From DATFQE01 sp963738205 (GTDB lineage: Bacteria; Actinomycetota; Thermoleophilia; Gaiellales; Gaiellaceae): DNA of 64,000 nt. The notes beneath the pieces were generated by a model that had not been told where the DNA came from, ran no database searches, and saw nothing but the letters and a program-made list of their open reading frames with translations. Of this stretch, positions 24,989-33,389 are shown one piece after another (the first letter of the stretch is position 1; the number at the start of each line of letters is the position of its first letter). The stretch spans positions 620,001 through 684,000 of the forward strand of contig CAVTVQ010000006.1 in NCBI GenBank assembly GCA_963738205.1, in the 5' to 3' direction. The translations under genes were made by a program, and so were the position numbers.

Positions 24989-25701
24989 GCGCCCCGCTCG
25001 TTCGCGTACCGCTCCGACTCCTCGACCAGCGCGCGGAAGAGCGCGAGGTCGTCGCCCTCCTCCGGGTGCCAGAGCACACCGACGGCGAAGCGCTTGGCGG
25101 GATCCTCCACGGCTTCGGGCGTCCCGTCCTCCGCCCAACCGACCTCGCGCAGCTCGTCCCCGATCTCACCGAGCCCCTGGTGGTGGTGCGACTTGACGCC
25201 GTGGCGGTCCCCGAGCAGCGACCCGACACGGCTGCCCGGCTCGAGCGTGACCTCGTGGTCGGCAAACTCACCGGGCGTCTCCTTGTGCTTCTCGTCTCCG
25301 ACGACCTCTGGCAGGTGCTGGACGAGATTGCCTCCGCGCACGACGTTGAGCAGCTGCGACCCGCGACACACGGCGAGAACGGGCATGTCGCGTGCCAGCG
25401 CAGCCTCGAGCAGCCCCACCTCGGCCACGTCGCGCTCGGGCCTGACGCCGCCGGTCGCCGGATGAGGGTCGTCGCCGTACAGGGTGGGATCGACATCGCC
25501 GCCGCCCGAGAGCACGAGCCCGTCGATCGCGTCGAGCGTCTCCTCGACCCCGTCGGCCGTCGGCGGCAACACGAAGGGCCGGCCGCCGGCCGACTCGACG
25601 GCGCGAACGTACGCGTACGGAACCAGGGCGGCCAGCTGCGCCCAATGGCCCCAGCGCGCGTCCTCCACGTAGGAGCTGATCCCGATGCGCGGCCTGCTCA
25701 T
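24985..25701 (-). CDS. class C26 glutamine amidotransferase-like gamma-glutamyl hydrolase (PuuD type)
   Basis: The 238 residues hold the class C26 triad: nucleophile C112 (LAVCRGSQLLNV), then GVLWHPEE with the catalytic His and Glu. The GGGDVDPTLYGDD segment at about 67-78 is typical of PuuD. It cleaves the gamma-glutamyl bond, releasing glutamate and the amino acid. The ATG at 25701 overlaps the stop of the ligase gene by four bases. Its position directly after the ligase gene makes the pathway assignment strong. Confidence 0.9.
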   Translation of the reverse strand: MSRPRIGISSYVEDARWGHWAQLAALVPYAYVRAVESAGGRPFVLPPTADGVEETLDAIDGLVLSGGGDVDPTLYGDDPHPATGGVRPERDVAEVGLLEAALARDMPVLAVCRGSQLLNVVRGGNLVQHLPEVVGDEKHKETPGEFADHEVTLEPGSRVGSLLGDRHGVKSHHHQGLGEIGDELREVGWAEDGTPEAVEDPAKRFAVGVLWHPEEGDDLALFRALVEESERYANERGA

Positions 25702-27029
25702 CCGCGCTCGAACATCCGCTCGCGCTCGTAGCAGGTGACGACTTCGTCGAAGAGGCGCTGCTCCGTGCGGGCGTAGTTGAGGTAGTGGTCGACGACGTCG
25801 TCTCCCAGAGCTGCACGCGCGATCGTGCCCTTCTCGAGCGCGTCGATCCCCTCGCGCAGCGAGTGCGGGAACCGGTCGGCGTCGGACTCGTACGCGTTGC
25901 CCTCGAGCGGCGGCGGCAGCTCCAAGTCGTTCTCGATGCCGTACAGCCCCGCGGCGAGCAGCGCGGCGAACGAGAGGTACGGGTTGACGTCGCCGCCGGG
26001 GATGCGGGTCTCGGTGCGCAACGCGCGCCCGTGACCGACGATGCGGAAGCCGCAGGTGCGGTTGTCGTGGCCCCAGGCGAGCGTCGTCGGCGCCCAGCTC
26101 CCGGCCGCGTAGCGCTTGTACGAGTTGATCGTCGGAGCGACGAAGACGGCGAGCTCCCGCAGGCACGCGATCTGCCCGGCAAGGTACTGTTTGAACACGT
26201 CGGATTCGCCGGCGAAGGCGTTCTCGCCGTCCCTCCACAGGCTCGAGTGGATGTGGCACGAGTTGCCGATCCACGTGTGGTCGGGCTTGGCCATGAAGGT
26301 GATCGAGCAGCCGTTCAGGTGGGCGATCTCCTTGGCGCCGTTCTTGTAGATGGCGTGGTTGTCGGCCATGGTCACGGCGTCGTCGTAGCGGAAGTTGATC
26401 TCGTGCTGTCCGGGCCACGCCTCGCCCTTCGAGGTCTCCACCCGGATGCCCGCCGCCTGCATGCCGTTGCGGATCTGGCGGATCAACGGCTCGTCGTAAG
26501 TGGTCGCGAGCACGTGGTAATCCATGATGTATGGCACCGACGGCGTCAGGTCGCGGAAATGCTTCGCGTACGCCTCGGCGTAGGTCTCCTGGAGCAAGTA
26601 GAACTCGAGCTCGGAGCCGAACTTGGGCGTGAAGCCGAGCGCCTCGGCCCTGGCGACCTGCGCCTTCAGCACCTGGCGTGGCGAGGGCCTCACCGGCGAG
26701 CCGTCGTGCCAACGGACGTCGCACAGGACGAGCGCCGACCCTTCGAGCCATGGGATGCGGCGCAGTGTGCTCAGGTCGGGCACGAGGCGGAAGTCACCGT
26801 AACCCTGCTCCCAGCTGGCGATCCCGTAGCCGGGGACGGGATCCATCTCCATCTCCAGCGCGAGCAGGTAGTTGCAGCCTTCGATGCCGTGCTCGAGCGC
26901 GTCGTCGAGGAAGAACTCGGCGTGCAGGCGCTTGCCCAGCAGGCGGCCCTGCATGTCGGTGAAGGCGACGACCACCGTGTCGATCGCGCCGCTCTCCACG
27001 TCGACTCGGAGCTCGTCGATCCCCAGCAT
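25698..27029 (-). CDS. glutamine-synthetase-like gamma-glutamylamine ligase
   Basis: The 443 residues have the glutamine synthetase fold: SELEFYLLQ, a GQHEINFRYDDA segment with metal-binding Glu and His, CHIHSSLW, and GHGRALRTETRIPGGDVNPY. It is of the GlnA-like type that joins glutamate to polyamines or ethanolamine, not a typical housekeeping GlnA. The neighbouring hydrolase, ALDH and SDR support the amine ligase role. The ATG at 27029 is followed closely by the core N-terminus, and the far longer open frame upstream overlaps the divergent kinase. The amine itself cannot be read from sequence. Confidence 0.88.
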   Translation of the reverse strand: MLGIDELRVDVESGAIDTVVVAFTDMQGRLLGKRLHAEFFLDDALEHGIEGCNYLLALEMEMDPVPGYGIASWEQGYGDFRLVPDLSTLRRIPWLEGSALVLCDVRWHDGSPVRPSPRQVLKAQVARAEALGFTPKFGSELEFYLLQETYAEAYAKHFRDLTPSVPYIMDYHVLATTYDEPLIRQIRNGMQAAGIRVETSKGEAWPGQHEINFRYDDAVTMADNHAIYKNGAKEIAHLNGCSITFMAKPDHTWIGNSCHIHSSLWRDGENAFAGESDVFKQYLAGQIACLRELAVFVAPTINSYKRYAAGSWAPTTLAWGHDNRTCGFRIVGHGRALRTETRIPGGDVNPYLSFAALLAAGLYGIENDLELPPPLEGNAYESDADRFPHSLREGIDALEKGTIARAALGDDVVDHYLNYARTEQRLFDEVVTCYERERMFERG

Positions 27030-27074
27030 TCGTGCGGACTCTATTCCAGCGCCCGTGTCTACGATCGGCAGGCC

Positions 27075-27947
27075 GTGAACGTCGACCGCATCGCTCAGCG
27101 GGTCTGGCCTGGACGCCATGTGAGCCTCGAGCCGCTCGGCGGAGGCATCACGAACCGCAACTTCAAGGTCGAGTGCGACGGACGCTCGTACGTGCTCCGG
27201 ATCGGCGGCAAGGACACGCATCTGCTCGGCATCGACCGGCGCGCAGAGCACCTCGCCGCGAGCGTGGCCGCCTCGCTCGGCGTGGGGCCGGAGGTGGTCG
27301 CGTTCGTCGAGCCGGAGGGCTACCTGGTGACGCGCTTCGTGGAGGGCGCGCCGGTCCCGCCCGAGGAGATGAGGCAGCCAGACGTCCTGCGTGAGACGGC
27401 CGCCCTGCTCCGACGCGTCCACGACGGCCCGCGGATCCCGGGGCGGTTCGACTCGTTCCGGGTCGTCGAGGCGTACAGGGCGAGCGCAGCGACACACGGC
27501 GTCGAGGTGCCCGGCGACTATGACGACGCCAAGGCCGTCGCCGACCGGATCGAGGCGCGGTTGGGCCGCCGCCTTGAGGTGCCGTGCCACAACGACCTCC
27601 TGAATGCCAACTTCATCCGCGGCCCGGAGGGGATCCGGATCGTCGACTGGGAGTACGCGGGCATGGGCGACCTGTTTTTCGACCTCGCGAACTTCTCGGT
27701 CAACCACGAGCTCGGCGATGACCAGGCACACCTCCTGCTGGACGCCTACTTCGGCGAGGTGCGAGCGGCCGACCTCACGCACCTGCACCTGATGCGCTTC
27801 ATGTCCGACTTCCGCGAGGCGATGTGGGGCGTCGTCCAGCAGGGCATCTCGGAGCTCGACTTCGACTTCGCCGACTACGCGGCGCAGCACTTCGAGCGGC
27901 TGCGGCGAACCGCGGCCGACCCGGGGTTCCGCACGGCGCTCCGCTAG
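27075..27947 (+). CDS. choline/ethanolamine kinase-like phosphotransferase (APH family)
   Basis: The 290 residues have the kinase-like fold with LGGGITNRNFKVE as nucleotide loop, the catalytic HNDLLNANF (Brenner motif, near 173) and the metal motif IVDWEYAGMGDLFFDLANF. This pattern is closest to choline/ethanolamine kinases such as LicA. The GTG at 27075 is used; a GTG at 27057 is possible. It is divergent from the ligase operon with only 45 bases between, which suggests shared control. A role in phosphorylating a choline- or ethanolamine-type substrate fits the region. Confidence 0.85.
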   Translation: MNVDRIAQRVWPGRHVSLEPLGGGITNRNFKVECDGRSYVLRIGGKDTHLLGIDRRAEHLAASVAASLGVGPEVVAFVEPEGYLVTRFVEGAPVPPEEMRQPDVLRETAALLRRVHDGPRIPGRFDSFRVVEAYRASAATHGVEVPGDYDDAKAVADRIEARLGRRLEVPCHNDLLNANFIRGPEGIRIVDWEYAGMGDLFFDLANFSVNHELGDDQAHLLLDAYFGEVRAADLTHLHLMRFMSDFREAMWGVVQQGISELDFDFADYAAQHFERLRRTAADPGFRTALR

Positions 27948-28711
27948 GTCTGGGATGTCCGCAGCGCGGCGAGGACCTCGTCGTGCAGGAGCCCGTTGCT
28001 CGAGAGGCCACTGCCGCCGTCCGGACGGGCGAGGCCGCCGAAGTCGGTGAACCGCCCGCCCGCCTCCTCGACGATCAGCTGGACGGCGGCGAGATCCCAG
28101 AGCGACACGGCGGGGTCGACAGCGAACTCGACCGCCCCCTCGGCGACGAGCATGTGCTGCCAGAAATCCCCGAAGCCACGCTCCATCCACGCACGCTGCG
28201 CGAGCGCTCTGAACGCTCCGCCGTGGCCCTGCTCCTCCAGGCTCTTGACGCTCGCGTGCGCGAACGACGCCTCCTCCAGCCGGCCGACCGAGGAGACGTG
28301 GATCGCGCGGCCGCTCGCAAAGGCGCCCTCGCCCCGGCCCGCCCACCAGCGCGCGCCGAGCGCCGGGGCCGACGCCACGCCCACGGTGGTCTCGCCGTCG
28401 TGCTGCAGCGCGATCAGGGTCGCCCAGGCCGGAATTCCCCGCACGTAGTTCTTCGTCCCGTCGATCGGGTCGAGGATCCACCGTGCGGGCGCATCGCCTT
28501 CGCCGCCGAGCTCCTCGCCGACGATCGCCTCGCCGGGACGCTCGCTCGCGATCACGGCCCGCAGCGCCTCCTCCGTCTCGCGGTCGGCAACGGACACGGG
28601 CGTGAGGTCTGACTTCGTCTCCACGGCCAGGTCCGGCGAGCGGAAGTGCCGACTCGTGATCCCATCGGCCAGATCGGCGAGCACGAGCGCGAAGGACAGG
28701 TCGGCGTTCAC
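27944..28711 (-). CDS. inositol-monophosphatase family phosphatase (HisN-like)
   Basis: A Mg-dependent phosphatase of 255 residues: VGEELGGEGD supplies the metal Glu, WILDPIDGTKNYVRG the central D-x-D-G-T motif, and WDLAAVQLIVEEAGG the last Asp. The sequence around GTKNYVRG resembles histidinol-phosphatase (HisN) more than inositol-specific members. The GTG at 28711 lies six bases from a TACGAT hexamer. Its stop overlaps the kinase stop on the other strand (CTAG), so the two are convergent. It might dephosphorylate the product of that kinase, but this is speculation. Confidence 0.87.
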   Translation of the reverse strand: MNADLSFALVLADLADGITSRHFRSPDLAVETKSDLTPVSVADRETEEALRAVIASERPGEAIVGEELGGEGDAPARWILDPIDGTKNYVRGIPAWATLIALQHDGETTVGVASAPALGARWWAGRGEGAFASGRAIHVSSVGRLEEASFAHASVKSLEEQGHGGAFRALAQRAWMERGFGDFWQHMLVAEGAVEFAVDPAVSLWDLAAVQLIVEEAGGRFTDFGGLARPDGGSGLSSNGLLHDEVLAALRTSQT

Positions 28712-28717
28712 GTCCCG

Positions 28718-28723
28718 ATCGTA
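28718..28723 (-). promoter_or_regulatory. -10 hexamer TACGAT for the HisN-like gene
   Basis: CGGGAC separates it from the GTG at 28711. The 16 bases up to the start are identical to those before the gene at 314. Confidence 0.45.
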
Positions 28724-28738
28724 TGAGAGGTTTGCCCC

Positions 28739-31153
28739 GTGCGCGATCGGGCCCGCGTGGTCGTGATCGGCGGCGGCGTCGGCGGCTGCGCGATCCTCTA
28801 CTGGCTGACGAAGCTGGGCTGGGACGACGTCGTCCTCGTGGAGCGCGCCGACCTGACGAGCGGTTCGACGTTCCACTCCGCCGGTCTCGTGGGGCAACTG
28901 CGCGGCTCGCTCAGCCTCACGAAGATGATGATGAGCTCGGTCGAGCTCTATCGGACGCTCGGCGACGAGGTCGGGCTCGAGACCGGCTGGCGCGAGGTCG
29001 GCTCGCTGCGTCTTGCGTCGACGCGGGAGCGCATGGAGGAGCTCGCGCGCCAGGCAGGGTGGGCGAAGACATTCGGCCTGCCGCTCGATCTGATCTCGGC
29101 CGAGGAGGCGCAGCGCCTGTTCCCGCCGATGTCCACCGACGGCGTGCTCGGCGCCGCCTACCTACCGACCGACGGCTACATCGATCCGAGCCAGCTCACG
29201 TTCGCGCTCGCCGAGGGCGCACGGCGCGGCGGCGCCGAGATCGCCACGAACACACGCGTGACCGGAATCGAGCGCGAGCGGAACGTGGTGCGCGCGGTCG
29301 AGACCGACAAGGGCCGGATCGAGACCGAGGTCGTCGTCGACGCCGGCGGGATGTTCGCCGCCGAGCTCGGCACGCTCGCGGGTGTCGTCGTCCCTGTGAT
29401 CCCGATGGCGCACGAGTACCTGATCACGCGGCCTGCCGGGCTCCCCCTCGACCTGCCGACGATGCGCGACCCCTCGCTGCTCGTGTACTTCCGCGGCGAG
29501 TCGGGCGGGCTGATCATGGGCGGGTACGAGCGCAATCCGGCTCCCTGGGGCCTGGACGGGATCCCTCCCGACTTCAACGGCAAGCTGCTCGAGGAGGACT
29601 GGGAGCGCTTCGAGGAGCTGATGGAGAACGCGATCGTGCGGGTGCCGATGCTCGCGGACGCGGAGGTCGTGCGGCTCGTGAACGGCCCCGAGGCGTTCAC
29701 GCCCGACGGGGAGTTCATCCTCGGCCCGACGGACGTCCGCGGCTTCTGGGTCGCCGCCGGCTTCTGCGCCCACGGCCTGGCCGGCGCCGGTGGCATGGGC
29801 AAGCTCGTCGCGGAGTGGATCGCCGAGGGGCTTCCCAGCCTCGACGTCTGGGAAATGGACTCGCGCCGCTTCGGGCGCCACTACGCGAGCCGCCGGTACA
29901 CGCTCGCGCGCACGCTCGAGGTCTACTCGACCTACTACGACGTCAAGTACCCCGCGCACGAGCGGAAGGCCGGCCGGCCGCTGCGGCTCTCCCCCGCCTA
30001 CCCGCGGCTGCAGGAGCTCGGCGCCGCCTTCGGCGAGAAGTCCGGCTGGGAGCGCGCCAACTGGTTCGAGCCGAACGCGGCCGCCGGTGACCAGTCGCTC
30101 CGGCCGAGAGGATGGGCCGGCCGCAACTGGTCGCCGGCGATCGGCGCCGAGCACCGCGCGACGCGAGAGGCGGCCGCGCTCTTCGACGAGACGTCGTTCG
30201 CAAAGATCGAGGTGTCGGGCACCGGCGCCGCGGACTTCCTCGAGCATCTGTGTGACAACCGGGTCGCGCGCGATGTCGGGGCGATCACCTACACCTCGAT
30301 GCTGAACCCACGCGGCGGCATCGAGTGCGACTTCACGGTCACGCGCCTGGCGGAGGACCGTTTCCGGATCGTCACCGGCACCGCCTTCGGCCGCCACGAC
30401 CTCGCCTGGATCGCCGCGCACGCGCCCGACGACGGCACGGTGGCCGTCGACGACGTCACGTCCCGCTTCGCGTGTCTCGGCATCTGGGGCCCGAAGGCGC
30501 GCGAGATCCTGCAACCGCTGACGACGGCCGACCTCTCGAACGAGGCCTTCCCCTACATGCGTGCGCAGGAGCTCGCCGTCGGCCCGGTTCCGTGCCTGGC
30601 GCTGCGCGTCACCTACGTCGGCGAGCTGGGTTGGGAGCTCTACTGCCCGACCGAGTTCGGCCTGGCACTGTGGGACGCGATCTGGGACAGCGGCCGGGCT
30701 CACGGCCTCGTCGCGGGCGGCTACAAGGCGATCGACTCGTGCCGGCTGGAGAAGGGCTATCGGGTCTGGGGCGCCGACATCACCCCGGATGACACCCCGT
30801 ACGAGGCGGGCCTCGGCTTCGCGGTGAAGCTCGACAAGGGCGAGTTCATGGGTCGCGACGCGCTCCTCGGCAAGCAGGAGCCGGAACGGAGGCTCGCGTG
30901 TCTCGTGCTCGACGAACCGCGCGCGGTCGCCCTCGGCTCGGAACCGGTGCGCGTCGGCGACCGACTGCTCGGCCGGGTGACAAGCGGCGGTTACGGCTAC
31001 ACGGTGGAGCGCTCGATCGCATTCGCCTACTTGCCCGCAACGAACGCCGAGCCCGGGACGACGGTCGAGGTGGAGATCTTCGGCGACTGGGTCGGCGGCG
31101 AAGTCGCCGAGGAGCCCTTGTACGACTCGTCCGGATCGCGGCTCCGTTCCTAG
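28739..31153 (+). CDS. FAD-dependent dehydrogenase fused to GcvT (dimethylglycine/sarcosine dehydrogenase-like)
   Basis: The 804 residues start with an FAD Rossmann motif (VVVIGGGVGGCAILYWL), continue through a DAO domain with STFHSAGLVGQLR (the position of covalent FAD in relatives), a FAO_M region, and from about 430 a GcvT aminomethyltransferase with its C-terminal barrel (from about 700). Such enzymes oxidise N-methyl groups of dimethylglycine or sarcosine and pass the one-carbon unit to tetrahydrofolate. This suggests that choline or betaine breakdown products are used here. It is not a PuuB-type amine oxidase, which would lack the GcvT half. The GTG start at 28739 lacks a clear ribosome binding site. 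Confidence 0.9.
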   Translation: MRDRARVVVIGGGVGGCAILYWLTKLGWDDVVLVERADLTSGSTFHSAGLVGQLRGSLSLTKMMMSSVELYRTLGDEVGLETGWREVGSLRLASTRERMEELARQAGWAKTFGLPLDLISAEEAQRLFPPMSTDGVLGAAYLPTDGYIDPSQLTFALAEGARRGGAEIATNTRVTGIERERNVVRAVETDKGRIETEVVVDAGGMFAAELGTLAGVVVPVIPMAHEYLITRPAGLPLDLPTMRDPSLLVYFRGESGGLIMGGYERNPAPWGLDGIPPDFNGKLLEEDWERFEELMENAIVRVPMLADAEVVRLVNGPEAFTPDGEFILGPTDVRGFWVAAGFCAHGLAGAGGMGKLVAEWIAEGLPSLDVWEMDSRRFGRHYASRRYTLARTLEVYSTYYDVKYPAHERKAGRPLRLSPAYPRLQELGAAFGEKSGWERANWFEPNAAAGDQSLRPRGWAGRNWSPAIGAEHRATREAAALFDETSFAKIEVSGTGAADFLEHLCDNRVARDVGAITYTSMLNPRGGIECDFTVTRLAEDRFRIVTGTAFGRHDLAWIAAHAPDDGTVAVDDVTSRFACLGIWGPKAREILQPLTTADLSNEAFPYMRAQELAVGPVPCLALRVTYVGELGWELYCPTEFGLALWDAIWDSGRAHGLVAGGYKAIDSCRLEKGYRVWGADITPDDTPYEAGLGFAVKLDKGEFMGRDALLGKQEPERRLACLVLDEPRAVALGSEPVRVGDRLLGRVTSGGYGYTVERSIAFAYLPATNAEPGTTVEVEIFGDWVGGEVAEEPLYDSSGSRLRS

Positions 31154-31240
31154 CCGCGGCGGCGCATTGACAGGAATCGCACGAGCGTGTGTGAATGCCC
31201 GCTTGCAGACGTCATCTTCACCTGCGGAACGGAGGCTGCA

Positions 31241-32845
31241 TTGAGCACGGGAGCGACGGCCCACAAACCCCCCGATCACCTAGACGACACGAAGACCCTC
31301 CACCGTCTGGGCTATGCGCAGGAGCTCTTCCGCTCGATGGGCGGGTTCCAGAACTTTGCAATCTCCTTCACGATCATCTCGATCCTGGCCGGCTGCCTGA
31401 CCTCGTACTACATCGCGTACAACCAGGGCGGCCCCGTCGCGATCACGTGGGGCTGGCTGCTCGTCGGCGCCTTCAGCACGATCGTTGCAATGGCGATGGG
31501 AGAGATCGCGTCCGTCTACCCCACCGCAGGCGGGCTCTACTACTGGGCGTCCAAGCTCGGGAGCCCTGCCTGGGGCTGGTTCACGGGCTGGTTCAACCTG
31601 ATCGGCCAGATCGCCGTCACGGCTGCGATCGGCTACGGCTGCGCCGTGTTCACCACCGCGCTGCTGAACCTGCTCTGGGACTACCCGAACACGACGAGCT
31701 GGGTGCTCTTCACCTACGGGATGATCCTGCTTCTCGCGGCCCTGGTGAACATGTTCAAGGTCTCGGTCACGGCGATGCTGAACGCGTTCTCTGCCTGGTG
31801 GCACATGGCCGGCGTCCTCCTGATCGTCGGCATCCTCATCGTGATCCCGGACCAGCACAAGTCCGCGGGTTACGTCTTCACCGAGACGATCAACAACACG
31901 GGCTTTTCGGGCCACACCTGGAGCAGCTTCATGTACGTCTACGTCTTCATCACCGGCCTGGCCATGGCGCAGTACACGATCACCGGTTTCGACGCGTCGG
32001 CGCACATGAGCGAGGAGACGAGGCGGGCCTCGCTCTCGGCCGCCTGGGGGATGGTGATGGCGGTCGTCGTGTCCGTGATCTTCGGGTTCATCCTGCTCGT
32101 CGCGGTGACGTTCGCGATTCCCGATCTCACCAACGACGATCTCCTTGGTGCGGGACAGGGCATCGTCACCCTGATCTGGACGGAATCGACGAGTACGCGC
32201 TGGGCCGAGTTCATGCTCTTCATCGTGGTCGTGGCGCAGACGTTCTGCACGATCGCCTCGGTCACGTCGGCGTCGCGGATGATGTTCGCGTTCTCGCGCG
32301 ACGGCGCTGTCCCGGGGCACAAATTCTGGCGGCGCGTCTCCAAGGCCGACCGCGTGCCGATCTTTGCCGTCTGGGCAATCTGCGTCGCGTCGTTCCTGCT
32401 CATGATCCCGACGCTGTCGAACGCCTTCGTCGGCTATGCCGTCGGAACGCAGATCTCGGTGATCGGCCTGTACATCGCGTTCATCCTGCCGGTCATCCTC
32501 CGCTTGAAGGCCGGGAGCTCGTTCAAGCAGGGCGCATGGAACCTCGGTCGCTGGTACAAGCTGGTCGACTGGGCGGCGATCATCTGGGTCGGTTTCATCG
32601 CGATCGCGTTCATCCTCCCGTTCGCATCCACGGGCATCCCGGGCAACGAGGGCTTCACCTGGGACTTCTTCAACTACACCGGGGTGCTCGTCGGCGGCGC
32701 GTTCCTCCTCTTCGGAGGGTGGTACGTGCTCTCCGCTCGCAAGTGGTTCAAGGGCCCTGTTGTACAGGGCACCGAGGAAGAGCTCGAGCGGATCGAGGCA
32801 GGGTTCGAGACGCCCGGCAGCGTCGCCTCGACGCCGGCGAGCTAG
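31241..32845 (+). CDS. APC-family amino acid/amine permease
   Basis: A permease of 534 residues with about twelve membrane segments. The typical first-helix stretch MGGFQNFAISFTIISILAG is followed by GEIASVYPTAGGLYYWAS and, after helix 6, SAHMSEETRRASLSA. It is closest to GABA/choline/ethanolamine permeases of the APC family. The TTG at 31241 is chosen because GGAGG lies five bases upstream, although the frame is open from 31187. It is in line with the FAD/GcvT gene, 87 bases downstream, and would import the amine substrate. A terminator at 32870 follows. Confidence 0.9.
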   Translation: MSTGATAHKPPDHLDDTKTLHRLGYAQELFRSMGGFQNFAISFTIISILAGCLTSYYIAYNQGGPVAITWGWLLVGAFSTIVAMAMGEIASVYPTAGGLYYWASKLGSPAWGWFTGWFNLIGQIAVTAAIGYGCAVFTTALLNLLWDYPNTTSWVLFTYGMILLLAALVNMFKVSVTAMLNAFSAWWHMAGVLLIVGILIVIPDQHKSAGYVFTETINNTGFSGHTWSSFMYVYVFITGLAMAQYTITGFDASAHMSEETRRASLSAAWGMVMAVVVSVIFGFILLVAVTFAIPDLTNDDLLGAGQGIVTLIWTESTSTRWAEFMLFIVVVAQTFCTIASVTSASRMMFAFSRDGAVPGHKFWRRVSKADRVPIFAVWAICVASFLLMIPTLSNAFVGYAVGTQISVIGLYIAFILPVILRLKAGSSFKQGAWNLGRWYKLVDWAAIIWVGFIAIAFILPFASTGIPGNEGFTWDFFNYTGVLVGGAFLLFGGWYVLSARKWFKGPVVQGTEEELERIEAGFETPGSVASTPAS

Positions 32846-32869
32846 CCGCCCTCAGAGTCTGCGGCGACA

Positions 32870-32898
32870 GAAGAGCCGGGCCTCGTGTCCGGCTCTTC
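32870..32898. terminator. bidirectional terminator between convergent genes
   Basis: Perfect 10-base arms GAAGAGCCGG and CCGGCTCTTC around a nine-base loop sit between the permease stop and the stop of the DUF59 gene. Confidence 0.8.
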
Positions 32899-32900
32899 CG

Positions 32901-33200
32901 TTAGCCGAAGCCGAGGATGAACTTGGCGTCGTCGGACATCCGCTCCGGTGACCAGGGCGGGCTCCAGGTGAGCTCGGCTTCGACCTCCTCAACACCCGGA
33001 ACATCGGCCGTGACTTGCTGGATCTGCTCCTGGATCATCGGGCCGACGGGGCAGCCCATCGACGTGAGCGAGTAGGTGACGTGCACCTTCGGGCCGTCGA
33101 CCTCGACGTCGTACATCAGCCCGAGCTCGACGATGTCCATCCCGAGCTCCGGATCCTCGACCTGGCGTAGCGCCTCGACGACTTCTTCCTTGGTGGGCAT
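32901..33200 (-). CDS. MIP18/DUF59 Fe-S cluster assembly factor (SufT/PaaD-like)
   Basis: The 99 residues are one DUF59 domain: DPELGMDIVELGLMYDVEVD and, with the conserved Cys, YSLTSMGCPVGPMIQEQI. It may help insert Fe-S clusters; clustered suf genes are absent here. A tail SDDAKFILGFG ends the protein. The ATG is preceded by TAGACT seven bases upstream. Confidence 0.9.
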   Translation of the reverse strand: MPTKEEVVEALRQVEDPELGMDIVELGLMYDVEVDGPKVHVTYSLTSMGCPVGPMIQEQIQQVTADVPGVEEVEAELTWSPPWSPERMSDDAKFILGFG

Positions 33201-33207
33201 CGCAGCC

Positions 33208-33213
33208 AGTCTA
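33208..33213 (-). promoter_or_regulatory. -10 hexamer TAGACT for the DUF59 gene
   Basis: A seven-base spacer GGCTGCG leads to the ATG at 33200. Confidence 0.45.
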
Positions 33214-33254
33214 GGCGCTAAGGAGGGTTTGGCGTGATAGCGCTCGTCGCCGGG

Positions 33255-33340
33255 GTGCGATGGTCGTTCCGAGGCAAGGACGCAGGGAGCGTTCGTGCGC
33301 GAAGCCAGGACGCGTAGCGTGCGACCGAGGACGCGGCCTC
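33255..33340. repeat. short degenerate direct repeats in an intergenic region
   Basis: Three imperfect copies of GA-GC-AGGACGC separated by GTGCG-type links: GAGGCAAGGACGC (33271-33283), GAAGCCAGGACGC (33301-33313) and GAGGACGC (33327-33334), with GTGCG at 33255, 33295 and 33319. They lie in the non-coding 33214-33389. No open frame explains them. Confidence 0.35.
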
Positions 33341-33389
33341 GGGGCGAGCAGCGCGGCCCGGCGGCTCAGCGATATTACGTCAAGCCCTC

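Noticed and set aside
24062..25465. Plus-strand 467-residue frame
   Set aside because: Shadow of the ALDH and hydrolase genes; low complexity Arg/Asp repeats.
25785..27074. Plus-strand open frame running into the kinase-like gene
   Set aside because: It is antisense to the glutamine-synthetase-like gene, whose motifs are clear; only the part from 27075 reads as a protein.
28739..31153. PuuB amine oxidase
   Set aside because: The GcvT half and total length fit dimethylglycine/sarcosine dehydrogenases.
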